DNA from: an uncultured Pseudodesulfovibrio sp.
Lineage (GTDB): Bacteria > Desulfobacterota > Desulfovibrionia > Desulfovibrionales > Desulfovibrionaceae
Length of the DNA stretch: 64,000 nt
Direction of reading: 5' to 3'
NCBI RefSeq assembly: GCF_963662885.1
Contig: NZ_OY760065.1
Coordinates: 382,001 to 446,000, forward strand
Below the pieces are notes generated by a model. The model saw only the letters and a program-made list of their open reading frames with translations, was not told where the DNA came from and did not search any database. The stretch's first letter is position 1, and the number at the start of each line of letters is the position of its first letter. Shown here piece after piece: positions 40,361-49,653 of the stretch. A program made the translations under genes and the position numbers.

Positions 40361-42223
40361 TTATTGTTTTCTATGACTTACCGAAAGCATCTGAGCATTG
40401 AAGGCCTCCATGACCCTGATCACGCCCGGATGGTTTTCCGCCTCTTCCATAAGTTGTCTGTCCGATTTGGGCTCGGCAATATCGCCTGTTTCCACGCGAA
40501 CCTCAACCGTTGGACCGAAAAATTCCCGGGTCAGACCGTCCAGGGCCTCCAGCGTGGATTTCTCCTTGAGCTGCGCACACATGGTCCGTGTCCGACAGAC
40601 GATCTTCAATGCGTCTTTCTGCCGTTCCCCCTTGGTCAGGTGGAGCATGGACACCTTGACCCCTGCCTCGCCGTTACGCGCCTCGACAAACTTGAGAAAT
40701 CCGTCCCAATCCCGCGGCCCGGGAATGGATGCGGCCGTTACACGTTGCTTCTGGGGCTCGGACAGCGGCGTGGCATCGGACGGACCGGCAGGCTCGGGTT
40801 CCGGCTCGGGCCGGGCCGAGGGCGCGGACTGCGCCCGGGGCGGCGCAAAACCTGAACCGCCGGGCTCACGCGCCTCATAGTGCGGCGGCTGGCCGGAACG
40901 CGTCGGGGGCGCGGTCTGAGGCTGAACAGGCTGAGGAGGCATCGACTGCCGGGGTGCGGGCTGCGGCGAGGAGAACTGCCTGCCGCCGGGGGGCATACCG
41001 CCCTGCCCGCCTTGCATGCCGGGACCACCCTGAGCCATACCGCCCTGCGCCGGTCCGGGCCTTCCGCCGCCCCCCATCGGGGGCTTTGGCGCGCCACCGG
41101 AACGCGGGGTCATGGATTCCAGATTTATCAGGTCCGGCAGGCTGGTCAGGTTCAGAAGCAGCAACTCCAGAGCCAAGGCCGGTTCCAGACTGGTCATGAC
41201 CTTGCGCTGTCCGTCCAGCGTCATCTGCCAGCAGGCGTGGATATGCGCGGCCTCGAACTTGTTAGCCCAGTCCATCCAGTTGGACGCCTCCTCGCCGGAC
41301 AGACCGAGCAGAGGCAACGCCTCCTCGCCCGCCTGCCGGAGCAGAAACATGTTGCGCCAACAGTTGGTCAGCTCGCGCAGGAAGAAGCCAAGGTCGAGGC
41401 CCTGGTCCAGCACCTGCCGCAGGACATGCCCCACGGCCACCAGGTCGCGGGCATGCATGGACTCCATGAGTCCGAAGAAAACATCCTGCCCTGCCAGGCC
41501 GAGAAAGCCGCGCACGTCGGCCTCCTTCAACACGTCCTCCCCCATGGCCAGAGCCTGGCCGAGGAGCGACATGGAGTCGCGGACCGAACCCGCGCCACGC
41601 TTGGCGATGATCTGCAAGGCACCGGGCTCGTACTGAAGCCCTTCGAGATTCATGATCTTTTCCAGATGGGCAACCAGTTCGGCCTGAGGCAGCATCTTGA
41701 AAGTATAATGCTGGCAGCGGCTGACAATGGTGGCCGGGAACTTGTGATGCTCGGTGGTGGCCATGATGAAGGTCGCACGCGGCGGCGGCTCCTCCAGCGT
41801 CTTGAGCAACGCGTTGAAGGCCTCCTTGGTGAGCATGTGCGCCTCATCGATGATGAACACCTTGTAACGCCCGTCGATAGGTGCGTAACCGATGTCTTCC
41901 TTGAGGCGGCGGGCATCGTCGATACCACGGTTGGACGCGCCGTCGATTTCGATGACGTCCGGGGCCACTCCCGCCGTGATCTGGCGGCAGTGATCGCACA
42001 CGTTGCACGGTTCGCCCGTGGGCGCGTTCACGCAGTTCAGCGCTTTGGCGAAGATACGGGCGATGGTCGTCTTGCCCACCCCCCGGGTACCGGAAAAGAG
42101 ATAGGCGGGCGCGATCTTGTCCTGGGCCGCAGCCCGGGACAGGATGGATTTGACCGCCTGCTGCCCCGCCACTTCCTCGAAAGTCTGGGGACGATACTTT
42201 GCCGTGAGGTTCGATGTGCTCAT
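40361..42223 (-). CDS. dnaX: DNA polymerase III subunits gamma/tau
   Basis: A 620-residue clamp-loader ATPase. Walker A is LFSGTRGVGKTTIARIFAKA near residue 45. The zinc-binding module CVNAPTGEPCNVCDHC follows near 64. Walker B and SRC are VFIIDEAHML and ATIVSRCQHY. Residues about 375-490 are a Pro/Gly/Gln-rich linker (PPMGGGGRPGPAQGGMAQGG). The C-terminal 130 residues are the tau-type domain. I do not see a clear A-rich frameshift site for a gamma form. It heads the dnaX-ybaB-recR-recD2 operon. Confidence 0.95.
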   Translation of the reverse strand: MSTSNLTAKYRPQTFEEVAGQQAVKSILSRAAAQDKIAPAYLFSGTRGVGKTTIARIFAKALNCVNAPTGEPCNVCDHCRQITAGVAPDVIEIDGASNRGIDDARRLKEDIGYAPIDGRYKVFIIDEAHMLTKEAFNALLKTLEEPPPRATFIMATTEHHKFPATIVSRCQHYTFKMLPQAELVAHLEKIMNLEGLQYEPGALQIIAKRGAGSVRDSMSLLGQALAMGEDVLKEADVRGFLGLAGQDVFFGLMESMHARDLVAVGHVLRQVLDQGLDLGFFLRELTNCWRNMFLLRQAGEEALPLLGLSGEEASNWMDWANKFEAAHIHACWQMTLDGQRKVMTSLEPALALELLLLNLTSLPDLINLESMTPRSGGAPKPPMGGGGRPGPAQGGMAQGGPGMQGGQGGMPPGGRQFSSPQPAPRQSMPPQPVQPQTAPPTRSGQPPHYEAREPGGSGFAPPRAQSAPSARPEPEPEPAGPSDATPLSEPQKQRVTAASIPGPRDWDGFLKFVEARNGEAGVKVSMLHLTKGERQKDALKIVCRTRTMCAQLKEKSTLEALDGLTREFFGPTVEVRVETGDIAEPKSDRQLMEEAENHPGVIRVMEAFNAQMLSVSHRKQ

Positions 42224-42276
42224 GGATGTGCCTGGGGCTGTGGCGCGGAATCGGCATACGCCCGGAATAATGGATG

Positions 42277-42316
42277 AAAAAAGGGGGAACCCGACAATCC
42301 GCGCCGGATTTCCCCT
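42277..42316 (-). terminator. Terminator after ilvE
   Basis: On the minus strand GGGGAAATCCG and the opposing CGGATT...TTCCCC arms pair with an internal bulge, followed by six T residues. It lies between the ilvE stop and the dnaX start. Confidence 0.75.
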
Positions 42317-42354
42317 TACTTACCAGATGATGAACCGGTTTTCTAGACTTTCTA

Positions 42355-43278
42355 TTAAACCTGGTAGCGGTGCAGCCAGTGCTCGTAGTCCGGGTTCTCG
42401 CCCTTAACGATCTTGAAGAACTCGGTCTGAAGCAGCTTGGCAACAGGACCGGCGGTGCCGGTGCCGATGGTCCGGCGGTCAACGGAGCTGATCGGGGTCA
42501 GTTCGGCCGCGGTGCCGGTGAAGAAGACCTCGTCGGCCACGTAGAGCATGTCTCGGGCGATGGGCTCCTCGCGGACTTCGTAGCCCAGATCGTTGGCCAG
42601 GCTGATGATGGAGTCGCGGGTCAGGCCGCCCAGCACGCCGTCCAGGTGCGGGGTGTAGATAATGTCGTCGCGGACCAGGAAGATATTCTCGCCGGTACCC
42701 TCGGACACATGGCCCGTGGTGTCGAGCAGGATGGCCTCGTCATAGCCGTCGGCGATGGCTTCGTTCTTGGCCAGCACGGAGTTGACGTAGTTGCCGGAGG
42801 CCTTGGCCTTGACCATCATCACGTTGATGTGATGGCGGCTGAAGCTGCTGCAACGGACGTTGATGCCCTTTTCCAGAGCCTCTTCGCCCAGGTACGCGCC
42901 CCAGGGCCAGCAGGCGATGATCACGCGGGTCGGGTTGTCGCCCGGGTACACGCCCATGGCGCCCTCGCCGACAAAAGCCAGGGGACGGACATAGGCACCG
43001 GCCAGCTTGTTGCGCTTGAGGGTCTCGATGGCGGCCTCGGTCATCTCGTCAGCGTTGTACGGCATCTTGATGCCGAGAATCTTGGCCGAATCGACGAAGC
43101 GGACCATGTGATCGCGCAGACGGAAGACCTCGGAGGAGCCGTCCGCACATTCGTAGGCGCGGATACCCTCGAAAACAGCCGTGGCGTAGTGCAGGGCGTG
43201 GGTCAGGACGTGGACGTTGGCCTCATCCCAGGGAACCTGTTTGCCGTCGAACCAGATGGTTTCTGATTTCTGAACCAT
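42355..43278 (-). CDS. ilvE: Branched-chain amino acid aminotransferase
   Basis: A 307-residue class IV PLP aminotransferase for Leu, Ile and Val synthesis. Characteristic parts are IWFDGKQVPWDEANVHVLTH at the N terminus, HYATAVFEGIRAY, and the PLP Lys region VKAKASGNYVNSVLAKNEA near residue 155. GHVSEGTGENIFLVRDD follows near 190 with the Glu that contacts the cofactor ring. ATG 43278 has AGGAGA upstream; the frame is open to 43365 without an RBS. It is divergent from the aminotransferase at 43499. Confidence 0.95.
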   Translation of the reverse strand: MVQKSETIWFDGKQVPWDEANVHVLTHALHYATAVFEGIRAYECADGSSEVFRLRDHMVRFVDSAKILGIKMPYNADEMTEAAIETLKRNKLAGAYVRPLAFVGEGAMGVYPGDNPTRVIIACWPWGAYLGEEALEKGINVRCSSFSRHHINVMMVKAKASGNYVNSVLAKNEAIADGYDEAILLDTTGHVSEGTGENIFLVRDDIIYTPHLDGVLGGLTRDSIISLANDLGYEVREEPIARDMLYVADEVFFTGTAAELTPISSVDRRTIGTGTAGPVAKLLQTEFFKIVKGENPDYEHWLHRYQV

Positions 43279-43498
43279 GAAAGATCTCCTTATGTGTTTC
43301 GGCCACCGGCCGGATATAATCCTGATCGAAAGATGGACGCTAAAAAAAACTGACATGGAGGTCAAGACACAACCGAGTACTCATTGATTGTACTGCTTTG
43401 TCTTACCGACAATATCGACCATTTTCATTTTGACAGTGCACACGGTGCAGCGTAAGAAAAATTCCCTTGTACTAATACATTTTGAGGAGTTTTTCGCC

Positions 43499-44710
43499 AT
43501 GTCAAAGTTTGCGAGAGTCGATCGACTGCCCCCCTATGTGTTCGCCCAGGTCAACGAACTCAAGATGAAGCTGCGCCACGCAGGCGCAGACATCATCGAC
43601 CTGGGCATGGGCAACCCCGATGTGCCCACCCCCAAGCCCATTCTCGACAAACTGGCAGAAGCGGCATACAAGCCCGGCAACTCCAAGTATTCGGCATCCA
43701 AGGGTATCAAGGGCCTGCGGAAAGCCGTGCAGGACTGGTACTACCGCCGGTTCGACGTCACGCTCGACCGCGATAACGAGATCTGCGTAACCATGGGAGC
43801 CAAGGAAGGCCTGGCCCACTTGGCCCTGGCCATGCTTTCCCCCGGCGACGTCGTCCTGGCTCCGGACCCGGCCTATCCCATTCATCCGTACGCCTCGATC
43901 ATCGCGGGTGCGGATGTGCGCCGCGTGCCCATCGGACCGGGCCAGGATTTCTTCGAGAACCTGGAAACGGCCATCCGGCACACCTGGCCCAAGCCCAAGC
44001 TGCTGATTGTCAACTTCCCGCACAACCCGACCACGCAATGCGTGGAGCTGCCCTTCTTCCAGCGCATCGTGGATTTTGCCAAGGAGAACGGGCTGTACGT
44101 CATCCACGACCTGGCTTATGCGGACTTCGTCTTCGACGGCTACGTGGCCCCGAGCATCATGCAGGCCGATGGCGCCAAGGACGTGGCCGTGGAGTTCTTC
44201 TCCATGACCAAGAGCTATTCCATGGCCGGCATGCGCGTGGGCTACTGCGTGGGCAATCCGGAAATGGTCAACGCCCTGACCCGGATAAAAAGCTATCTCG
44301 ACTACGGCATCTACCAGCCCATCCAGATCGCAGCGGCCTGCGCCCTGAACGGCGATCTCGACGACTGTCCCAAGTTCACCCGCGAGGAGATGGATGGGGC
44401 CGTCAAAGAGATCATGGCCGTATATCAGGACCGCCGCGACGCTCTGTGCGAGGGCCTCAACCGCATCGGCTGGTGCGTCACCCCTCCCAAGGCGACTATG
44501 TTCCTGTGGGCGCAGATTCCGGAAGAATTCCGGCCCATGGGGTCCGTGGAATTCTCCAAAATGCTCCTGCAGGAAGCTGAAGTGGCCGTCTCTCCCGGAC
44601 TCGGATTCGGACAGTACGGCGATGACCACGTGCGCTTCAGCTTCGTGGAGAACCGCCATCGGACGAACCAAGCCGTGCGCAACTTGCGCAAATTCTTCTC
44701 AAAGGGGTAA
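43499..44710 (+). CDS. Class I/II PLP aminotransferase (AlaC/aspartate-type)
   Basis: A 403-residue fold-type I aminotransferase. The PLP Lys is in EFFSMTKSYSMAGMRVGYCV near residue 238, with Asn in VNFPHNPTTQ near 178 and Asp/Tyr in VIHDLAYADFVFDGY. The cofactor phosphate Arg region is DDHVRFSFVENRHR near 383. It resembles AlaC and related enzymes acting on alanine, aspartate or methionine; the sequence does not decide. Its place 2 bases before homoserine dehydrogenase points to the aspartate family. GAGGAG before ATG 43499 supports the start. Confidence 0.88.
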   Translation: MSKFARVDRLPPYVFAQVNELKMKLRHAGADIIDLGMGNPDVPTPKPILDKLAEAAYKPGNSKYSASKGIKGLRKAVQDWYYRRFDVTLDRDNEICVTMGAKEGLAHLALAMLSPGDVVLAPDPAYPIHPYASIIAGADVRRVPIGPGQDFFENLETAIRHTWPKPKLLIVNFPHNPTTQCVELPFFQRIVDFAKENGLYVIHDLAYADFVFDGYVAPSIMQADGAKDVAVEFFSMTKSYSMAGMRVGYCVGNPEMVNALTRIKSYLDYGIYQPIQIAAACALNGDLDDCPKFTREEMDGAVKEIMAVYQDRRDALCEGLNRIGWCVTPPKATMFLWAQIPEEFRPMGSVEFSKMLLQEAEVAVSPGLGFGQYGDDHVRFSFVENRHRTNQAVRNLRKFFSKG

Positions 44711-44712
44711 AC

Positions 44713-46011
44713 ATGGATGTAATCAGACTCGGTCTCGGCGGATTTGGAACGGTCGGCTCGGGCCTGGCTAAGATATTGGATATGAATGCCGACCGCATCG
44801 AAAAGCGGCTCGGCAAAAAGATAGTGATCTCCAAGGTCCTGGTACGGGACCTGACCAAGAAGCGGGCATTTGACCCGGGGCCGGACGTGGTCTTCACCGA
44901 CGATCCGGATGCATTGGTCTCCGATCCGTCCGTGGACATCGTGGTGGAGCTCATGGGCGGTCTGGACACGGCCAAGGACCTCGTGCTCAAAGCGTTTTCC
45001 GCAGGCAAGCATGTGGTCACCGCCAACAAGCATCTGCTCGCCGAGCACGGCCTGGAACTCTTCCAGGCCGCTGCCGACAACGCGGTTGGCCTCATGTTCG
45101 AGGCCAGCTGCGCGGGCGGCATCCCCATCGTCCAGACCCTCAAGGAAAGTCTGGCGGGCGATGAGATCGTCAAGATGCTCGGGATCATGAACGGCACTGC
45201 CAACTATATTCTGTCCGAGATGACCACCCGCGGTATGGATTTCCAGGCCGCTCTGGCAGACGCACAGGATCTGGGCTACGCCGAAGCGGACCCGAGCTTC
45301 GATATCGAGGGGTTCGACACGGCCCACAAGCTGTGCGTACTCATCCGCATGGCCTACGGCGTGGACTATCCGCTTTCCGAGCTGCCCGTGCAGGGCATCA
45401 CCAGCGTGACGCCCATGGATATCGAATGCGCTCGCGAGTTCGGCTACCGCGTCAAGCTGCTGGCCCACGTCATGGACGTTGATGGTCGCCTGGAAGCGGG
45501 CGTGCACCCGGCCCTGGTGCCCTACACCTATCTGCTGGCTCGAGTGGGCGGCAACTATAACGCCGTGCGCCTGGAAGGCAACGCCGTGGGACCGATCATG
45601 CTCCACGGCCAGGGAGCGGGCGACCTGCCCACGGGCTCGGCCGTGCTGGCGGACATCATGAATCTTGTGCGCAAGATCAGCGACGGCTGCACCGGGCCGG
45701 ACAACACCGGCTTCCACAACCAGCCGATCCCTCAGGCAAAGATTCTGCCGCCCGAGGAATCCGAATCCAAGTACTACTTCCGCTTTACCGTGGCCGACCG
45801 TACCGGCGTCATGGCCGCCATTACCCGGTCCATGGCCGACCACAACGTGTCCATCGCCCAGGCCGTGCAGAAAGGCGAATCCGGCGCGGAAGGCATCCCG
45901 TTGGTAATCATCACCCATGAGACTTCGGCTCGCGACGCGGACGCTGTCCTGGCAGAAATCGACGCCATGGACTTCTCTGTGGAGCCCTGTGTCAAATTCA
46001 GAATCCTGTAA
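44713..46011 (+). CDS. hom: Homoserine dehydrogenase
   Basis: A 432-residue NAD(P)-dependent enzyme reducing aspartate semialdehyde to homoserine for threonine and methionine. The nucleotide site is LGGFGTVGSGLAKILD at the N terminus, the active-site region is LGIMNGTANYILSEMTTRG near residue 155, and ADPSFDIEGFDTAHKL near 195 completes it. Residues 350-432 form an ACT domain (YYFRFTVADRTGVMAAITRS), suggesting feedback control by an amino acid such as threonine. It starts 2 bases after the aminotransferase gene and is followed after 12 bases by the ApgM-like gene. Confidence 0.95.
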   Translation: MDVIRLGLGGFGTVGSGLAKILDMNADRIEKRLGKKIVISKVLVRDLTKKRAFDPGPDVVFTDDPDALVSDPSVDIVVELMGGLDTAKDLVLKAFSAGKHVVTANKHLLAEHGLELFQAAADNAVGLMFEASCAGGIPIVQTLKESLAGDEIVKMLGIMNGTANYILSEMTTRGMDFQAALADAQDLGYAEADPSFDIEGFDTAHKLCVLIRMAYGVDYPLSELPVQGITSVTPMDIECAREFGYRVKLLAHVMDVDGRLEAGVHPALVPYTYLLARVGGNYNAVRLEGNAVGPIMLHGQGAGDLPTGSAVLADIMNLVRKISDGCTGPDNTGFHNQPIPQAKILPPEESESKYYFRFTVADRTGVMAAITRSMADHNVSIAQAVQKGESGAEGIPLVIITHETSARDADAVLAEIDAMDFSVEPCVKFRIL

Positions 46012-46023
46012 GACGGACCATAC

Positions 46024-47217
46024 ATGAAACTTCTCTATCTCATAGCGGACGGCATGGGCGGCTGGCCCCTGGACGAACTGGACGGCAAGACCACCATGGA
46101 GGCCGCCGTCACGCCGAACATGGATGAACTGGCCGCTACCGGCGCGGTGGGTCTGGCCCAGACCGTGCCCGAAGGCATGGCACCTGGGTCGGATGTGGCC
46201 AACATGGCTCTGCTCGGCTTTGACCCGGCCACCTACCACACCGGACGCGGTCCCATCGAGGCGGCCGCACAGGGGCTTGAACTCGGACCGGACGATCTGG
46301 TCTGGCGGCTCAACCTCGTCACGGTCTCCAAACTGACCATTGACGGGATCATGCGTGACTATTCGTCTGGACACATCGCCTCTGAAATCTCCCGCCCGCT
46401 CGTTGAGAAGCTTCAGGAAAAACTCGGCAACGAGACCTACACCTTCTATCCCGGCATTCAGTACCGCCACCTGCTTGTTCAAAAGGAAGGCGCCCTGACC
46501 GACGATGCCAAGTTGTACATCCATCCGCCTCACGACATCACGGACAAATCCATCAAGCCGGACCTGCGCGCCTTTTCACGCAGCCCGGACCTGTGGGACC
46601 TGCTCTTCGAGGCACGAGACCTGCTGGCAGATCGCAGCCTGAACCGCTCGGCGGCCAACTCCATCTGGCCGTGGGGTCAGGGCCGTCCCCTGAACCTGCC
46701 GGATTTCAAGACGACCTTCGGACTGGACGGTGCGGTCATCTCCGCCGTGGACCTGATCAAGGGGCTCGGTTTCGCCTCCAACATGGCGGTCGTGGACGTA
46801 CCCGGCGCAACCGGCCTGCTGGACACGAACTATGAAGGCAAGGTCGACGCGGCGCTCAACTTCCTCAAGGATCACGACTTTGTTTTCGTGCATCTGGAAG
46901 GCCCGGACGAATGCGGCCACGGCGGCAACGCCAAGGACAAGGTGGAAGCCATCTCCCGGTTCGACGCCCGCATAGTCGCCCCACTCCGAGAAGCGCTCAA
47001 GGACGAAGAGACCGCCTGGATCGTGACGTGCGACCACTTCACGCCCATAACGGAGAAGACCCATACGACGGACCCGGTTCCCTTCATCCTCAACGGGCCG
47101 GGCTGCGAGCCGTCCGGCGTGCACGGTTTCAGCGAGAAGACGGCTGCCTCCGGCCTGAAGCTGGACAAGGGGCACGAGTTGCTGGCCTACGCCCTAAAGA
47201 CCTTCGGGATGAAGTAA
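46024..47217 (+). CDS. ApgM-family protein (cofactor-independent phosphoglycerate mutase or proposed homoserine kinase)
   Basis: A 397-residue alkaline-phosphatase-fold enzyme of the archaeal-type phosphoglycerate mutase family. Metal and Ser ligands are LIADGMGGWPLDELDG at the N terminus, PGSDVANMALLGFDP near residue 58 and the C-terminal HLEGPDECGHGGNAKDKVEA and VTCDHFTPI. A subgroup next to homoserine dehydrogenase has been proposed as an alternative homoserine kinase (TIGR02535). The direct neighbour hom at 44713 supports that reading here. Its stop overlaps the ATG of the thioesterase gene, so translation is coupled. Both activities remain possible. Confidence 0.85.
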   Translation: MKLLYLIADGMGGWPLDELDGKTTMEAAVTPNMDELAATGAVGLAQTVPEGMAPGSDVANMALLGFDPATYHTGRGPIEAAAQGLELGPDDLVWRLNLVTVSKLTIDGIMRDYSSGHIASEISRPLVEKLQEKLGNETYTFYPGIQYRHLLVQKEGALTDDAKLYIHPPHDITDKSIKPDLRAFSRSPDLWDLLFEARDLLADRSLNRSAANSIWPWGQGRPLNLPDFKTTFGLDGAVISAVDLIKGLGFASNMAVVDVPGATGLLDTNYEGKVDAALNFLKDHDFVFVHLEGPDECGHGGNAKDKVEAISRFDARIVAPLREALKDEETAWIVTCDHFTPITEKTHTTDPVPFILNGPGCEPSGVHGFSEKTAASGLKLDKGHELLAYALKTFGMK

Positions 47218-47636
47218 TGGCACCCAAAGCGCCCTTTCCCGAACGTGACGGCTGGTACACACACTATGTGTCCTACGGTGAGACGGATGCCATGGCCGTG
47301 GTCTACCATGCCGAGTATCTGCATCTTTTCGAACGCGCACGCAGCGCGTTCATGCGTGAGACCGGCATCAGCTATCGAGTGGCCGAAGAGCGCGGGGTCA
47401 TGCTCCCTGTGCGCGAAGCCAACTGCCGTTACCGCATTCCCATTCGCTATGACGAACGCATCCACGTGCGCTGCGGCATCTCCAAGTGGGGCCGCGCCTC
47501 GGTGGAGTTCGTCTACGAGATCTGGAACGACGACAAATCGGTGCTCCATGCAACGGGCATGACCGGCCACGCCTGCGTCAATCTCAAGGGCAAGCCGATT
47601 GCAATTCCTGAATGGCTCAAAGAGCTGTTTCAATAA
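47217..47636 (+). CDS. 4-hydroxybenzoyl-CoA thioesterase-type (YbgC-like) hotdog protein
   Basis: A 139-residue hotdog-fold acyl-CoA thioesterase. The catalytic Asp region is VSYGETDAMAVVYHAEYLHL near residues 18-37, followed by FERARSAFMRETGIS. A long frame extends upstream through the preceding gene, but ATG 47217 (overlapping TAATG) gives the family start. Substrates of such enzymes are short or aromatic acyl-CoAs; none can be named here. It is the last gene of the hom cluster. Confidence 0.9.
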   Translation: MAPKAPFPERDGWYTHYVSYGETDAMAVVYHAEYLHLFERARSAFMRETGISYRVAEERGVMLPVREANCRYRIPIRYDERIHVRCGISKWGRASVEFVYEIWNDDKSVLHATGMTGHACVNLKGKPIAIPEWLKELFQ

Positions 47637-47675
47637 CCTTACGGGATTGTAACGTATTTTTTTGTTTTTTGATTC

Positions 47676-47687
47676 AAACAACCGTTT
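47676..47687. promoter_or_regulatory. Second AAACGGTTGTTT dyad
   Basis: The reverse complement of the 12-mer at 25685-25696. It lies 34 bases before the amidohydrolase ATG in an AT-rich stretch, a suitable operator position. Confidence 0.35.
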
Positions 47688-47720
47688 GCTTTCCAAAACT
47701 ACTGCGGGTAGGCTTTTGCC

Positions 47721-48506
47721 ATGCGCATAGATATTCACACCCATGCCTTCCACAACAAGATCGCTGAAAAGGCGGTCGACCATCTGGAAGAGCACTACGG
47801 CATCATACCGGTTGGGACCGGTCGGGCCGACGACCTCATCGAGCGCCTGGACCGTGCGGGCCTGGACAAGGCCGTGGTCCTGTCCGCAGCCACCTCTCCC
47901 CGTCAGGTGGTCCCTGCCAACGACTGGGCCATCGAGCTACAGAAAACCGCGCCCCGGTTCATCCCCTTCGGCACCCTGCACCCAGGCTACGACCGCAACG
48001 CCGAAGAACTGGAACGGCTGGCGGCAAACGGCATCCGAGGCCTGAAGTTCCATCCCGACTTTCAGGGATTCCGTATGGACGACCCCTCGTTCTACGATCT
48101 CATGGAGCTTGTGGACGAACGGTTCATCTGCATGTTTCATGTGGGCGACGACCTGCCGCCCGATCTGAACCCGTCGTGTCCGAAAAAAATGGCCGCACTG
48201 CGCAAAGCCTTCCCCAAACCGGTCATGATCGCAGCCCATATGGGTGGACTCAAGCAGTGGGAATATGCCATGGAACATTTGGCGGGGCTGGACGTCTATG
48301 TGGACTGCTCCAGCGTCATGGATTTCGTGGACGACGACCTGCTCAAACGGTTGGTGGAGGCGTTCACCCCTGACCGCATCCTGTTCGGCAGCGACTACCC
48401 CTTGTACGATGCAGGGGAGGAAATCAAGCGCATCACCAAGCGATTGAACCTGTCCGAAGAGCGTCTGGACGCATTTTTGAACCGCGCAGGCAACTTATTC
48501 AGCTAG
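47721..48506 (+). CDS. Amidohydrolase-family (TIM-barrel) metal-dependent hydrolase
   Basis: A 261-residue protein of the amidohydrolase_2 group. Metal ligands are the N-terminal HTHAFHNKIAEKAVDH (HxH) near residue 6, His in LKFHPDFQGFRM near 113, His in AAHMGGLKQWEYAM near 170 and Asp in ILFGSDYPLYDAGEE near 222. Relatives are decarboxylases or hydrolases of aromatic or lactone substrates, but the actual reaction is unknown. A TetR-type dyad lies just upstream. It is transcribed separately from the thioesterase gene, 84 bases away. Confidence 0.88.
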   Translation: MRIDIHTHAFHNKIAEKAVDHLEEHYGIIPVGTGRADDLIERLDRAGLDKAVVLSAATSPRQVVPANDWAIELQKTAPRFIPFGTLHPGYDRNAEELERLAANGIRGLKFHPDFQGFRMDDPSFYDLMELVDERFICMFHVGDDLPPDLNPSCPKKMAALRKAFPKPVMIAAHMGGLKQWEYAMEHLAGLDVYVDCSSVMDFVDDDLLKRLVEAFTPDRILFGSDYPLYDAGEEIKRITKRLNLSEERLDAFLNRAGNLFS

Positions 48507-48598
48507 AAAAACCATTTTTCCCATTTTGCCGTTGATAAAAGTGCCGAATCCGGTCTAAATTGACCGCATTACTTCACCAACGTTTTCCGGAGTCCAGC

Positions 48599-48820
48599 AT
48601 GTCCGCATTGTCGAGACTGCTTGCCGCCTGTATCCTGGCCCTGAGCCTGGCGGCCTGCATGACCACGAGCTACAAGATTACCACCATGAACGGGCAGATC
48701 TACTTTGCCCAGGACCACCCCGTATACGACGTGAACACGGACACATATGTCTTCACGGACGAGGACGGACAAGAGGTCAAACTCGGCAAGCAAGAGATCA
48801 AGCTCATCAAGGAGCAGTAA
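48599..48820 (+). CDS. YgdI/YgdR-like small lipoprotein
   Basis: A 73-residue predicted lipoprotein. The signal peptide ends in the lipobox LAAC (Cys about 20). The mature part (YKITTMNGQIYFAQDHPVYD, then YVFTDEDGQEVKLGKQEIKL) matches the YgdI/YgdR family SH3-like fold of unknown role. ATG 48599 gives the normal signal peptide; the frame extends to 48560 without support. It has its own terminator and so is monocistronic. Confidence 0.88.
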   Translation: MSALSRLLAACILALSLAACMTTSYKITTMNGQIYFAQDHPVYDVNTDTYVFTDEDGQEVKLGKQEIKLIKEQ

Positions 48821-48828
48821 ATCTTCCA

Positions 48829-48862
48829 ATAAAAAAGCCCCGGCAAACCGGGGCTTTTTCTT
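48829..48862. terminator. Bidirectional terminator
   Basis: AAAAAGCCCCGG pairs with CCGGGGCTTTTT around CAAA between convergent genes. Confidence 0.92.
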
Positions 48863-48880
48863 TTCAAACGATCAAAAGGA

Positions 48881-49597
48881 TTATCCCAGATCCGGGATGG
48901 CCCCCTTATCCTCTCTCGACCCGCTGCCGGAGGACAGCTTCCGTTCAAGGAGGTTGAACATGCGGGAAAAACCGAAGGTCAGCACCAGATAGATGCAGCC
49001 CACGCCCACCAGGAAAGGCACATACGTATAATACCGCGCGCCGAGCACCTTGGCAGTGAACATCAATTCGGCTACGCCGATGGTGGAGATGAGCGACGAG
49101 TCCTTGAGCAAAACGATAAGTTCGTTGCCAAGAGGCGGAATCATCCGTTTAAGGGCCTGAGGCAGGATCACGTTGAACATGGCCTGCACGTGCGACAAAC
49201 CCGTTCCGCGTGCGGCCTCCATCTGCCCCTTGTCGATGGACTGGATGCCTGCGCGGATGATCTCGGCGTTGTACGCCCCGCTGTTGATGCCCAGCGCCAC
49301 GATACCGGTGATCAACGGGTCCGGGGTGAATCCGTCGCCTGTGGCCAGCATGTAGATCTGCGGGAAGCCGAGATAGAAAAAGAATATCTGAAGAAGCATC
49401 GGGGTGCCTCGGATGACCTGAATGTAAGCGTCTGCGAGCACCCGTATCTGGACACGACGACTGATGCGGCCTGTCCCGGCCAGGATTCCGAGGACAAGGC
49501 CCAAGGCCAGGGCTCCGAAGGTCACCTGCAAGGTGATCCAAGCCCCGTTCAGGAGCATGTCCTGATGTTTGAAAAGAAGGGAAAAATCCATCGCCAA
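48881..49597 (-). CDS. Polar amino acid ABC transporter permease
   Basis: A 238-residue HisM/GlnP-type permease with about five transmembrane helices. The cytoplasmic EAA loop, which contacts the ATPase, is MEAARGTGLSHVQAMFNVIL near residue 132. It follows the binding-protein gene on the same strand after 57 bases with a strong terminator between. No cognate ATPase gene is adjacent, so one must be supplied from elsewhere. The substrate is likely a polar amino acid. Confidence 0.92.
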   Translation of the reverse strand: MAMDFSLLFKHQDMLLNGAWITLQVTFGALALGLVLGILAGTGRISRRVQIRVLADAYIQVIRGTPMLLQIFFFYLGFPQIYMLATGDGFTPDPLITGIVALGINSGAYNAEIIRAGIQSIDKGQMEAARGTGLSHVQAMFNVILPQALKRMIPPLGNELIVLLKDSSLISTIGVAELMFTAKVLGARYYTYVPFLVGVGCIYLVLTFGFSRMFNLLERKLSSGSGSREDKGAIPDLG

Positions 49598-49607
49598 AAC
49601 TCCTGGG

Positions 49608-49640
49608 AAAAAAAGGGCCGGGGACGGACGTCCCCGGCCC
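49608..49640 (-). terminator. Terminator between binding protein and permease genes
   Basis: On the minus strand GGGCCGGGGA pairs with TCCCCGGCCC, followed by seven T residues. It probably lets the binding protein be made in excess of the permease, with partial read-through. Confidence 0.9.
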
Positions 49641-49653
49641 GGTTGCTGCTAGA

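Noticed and set aside
44425..46533. Minus-strand open frame of 702 codons opposite hom
   Set aside because: Shadow of homoserine dehydrogenase and the neighbouring genes, caused by the same codon bias.
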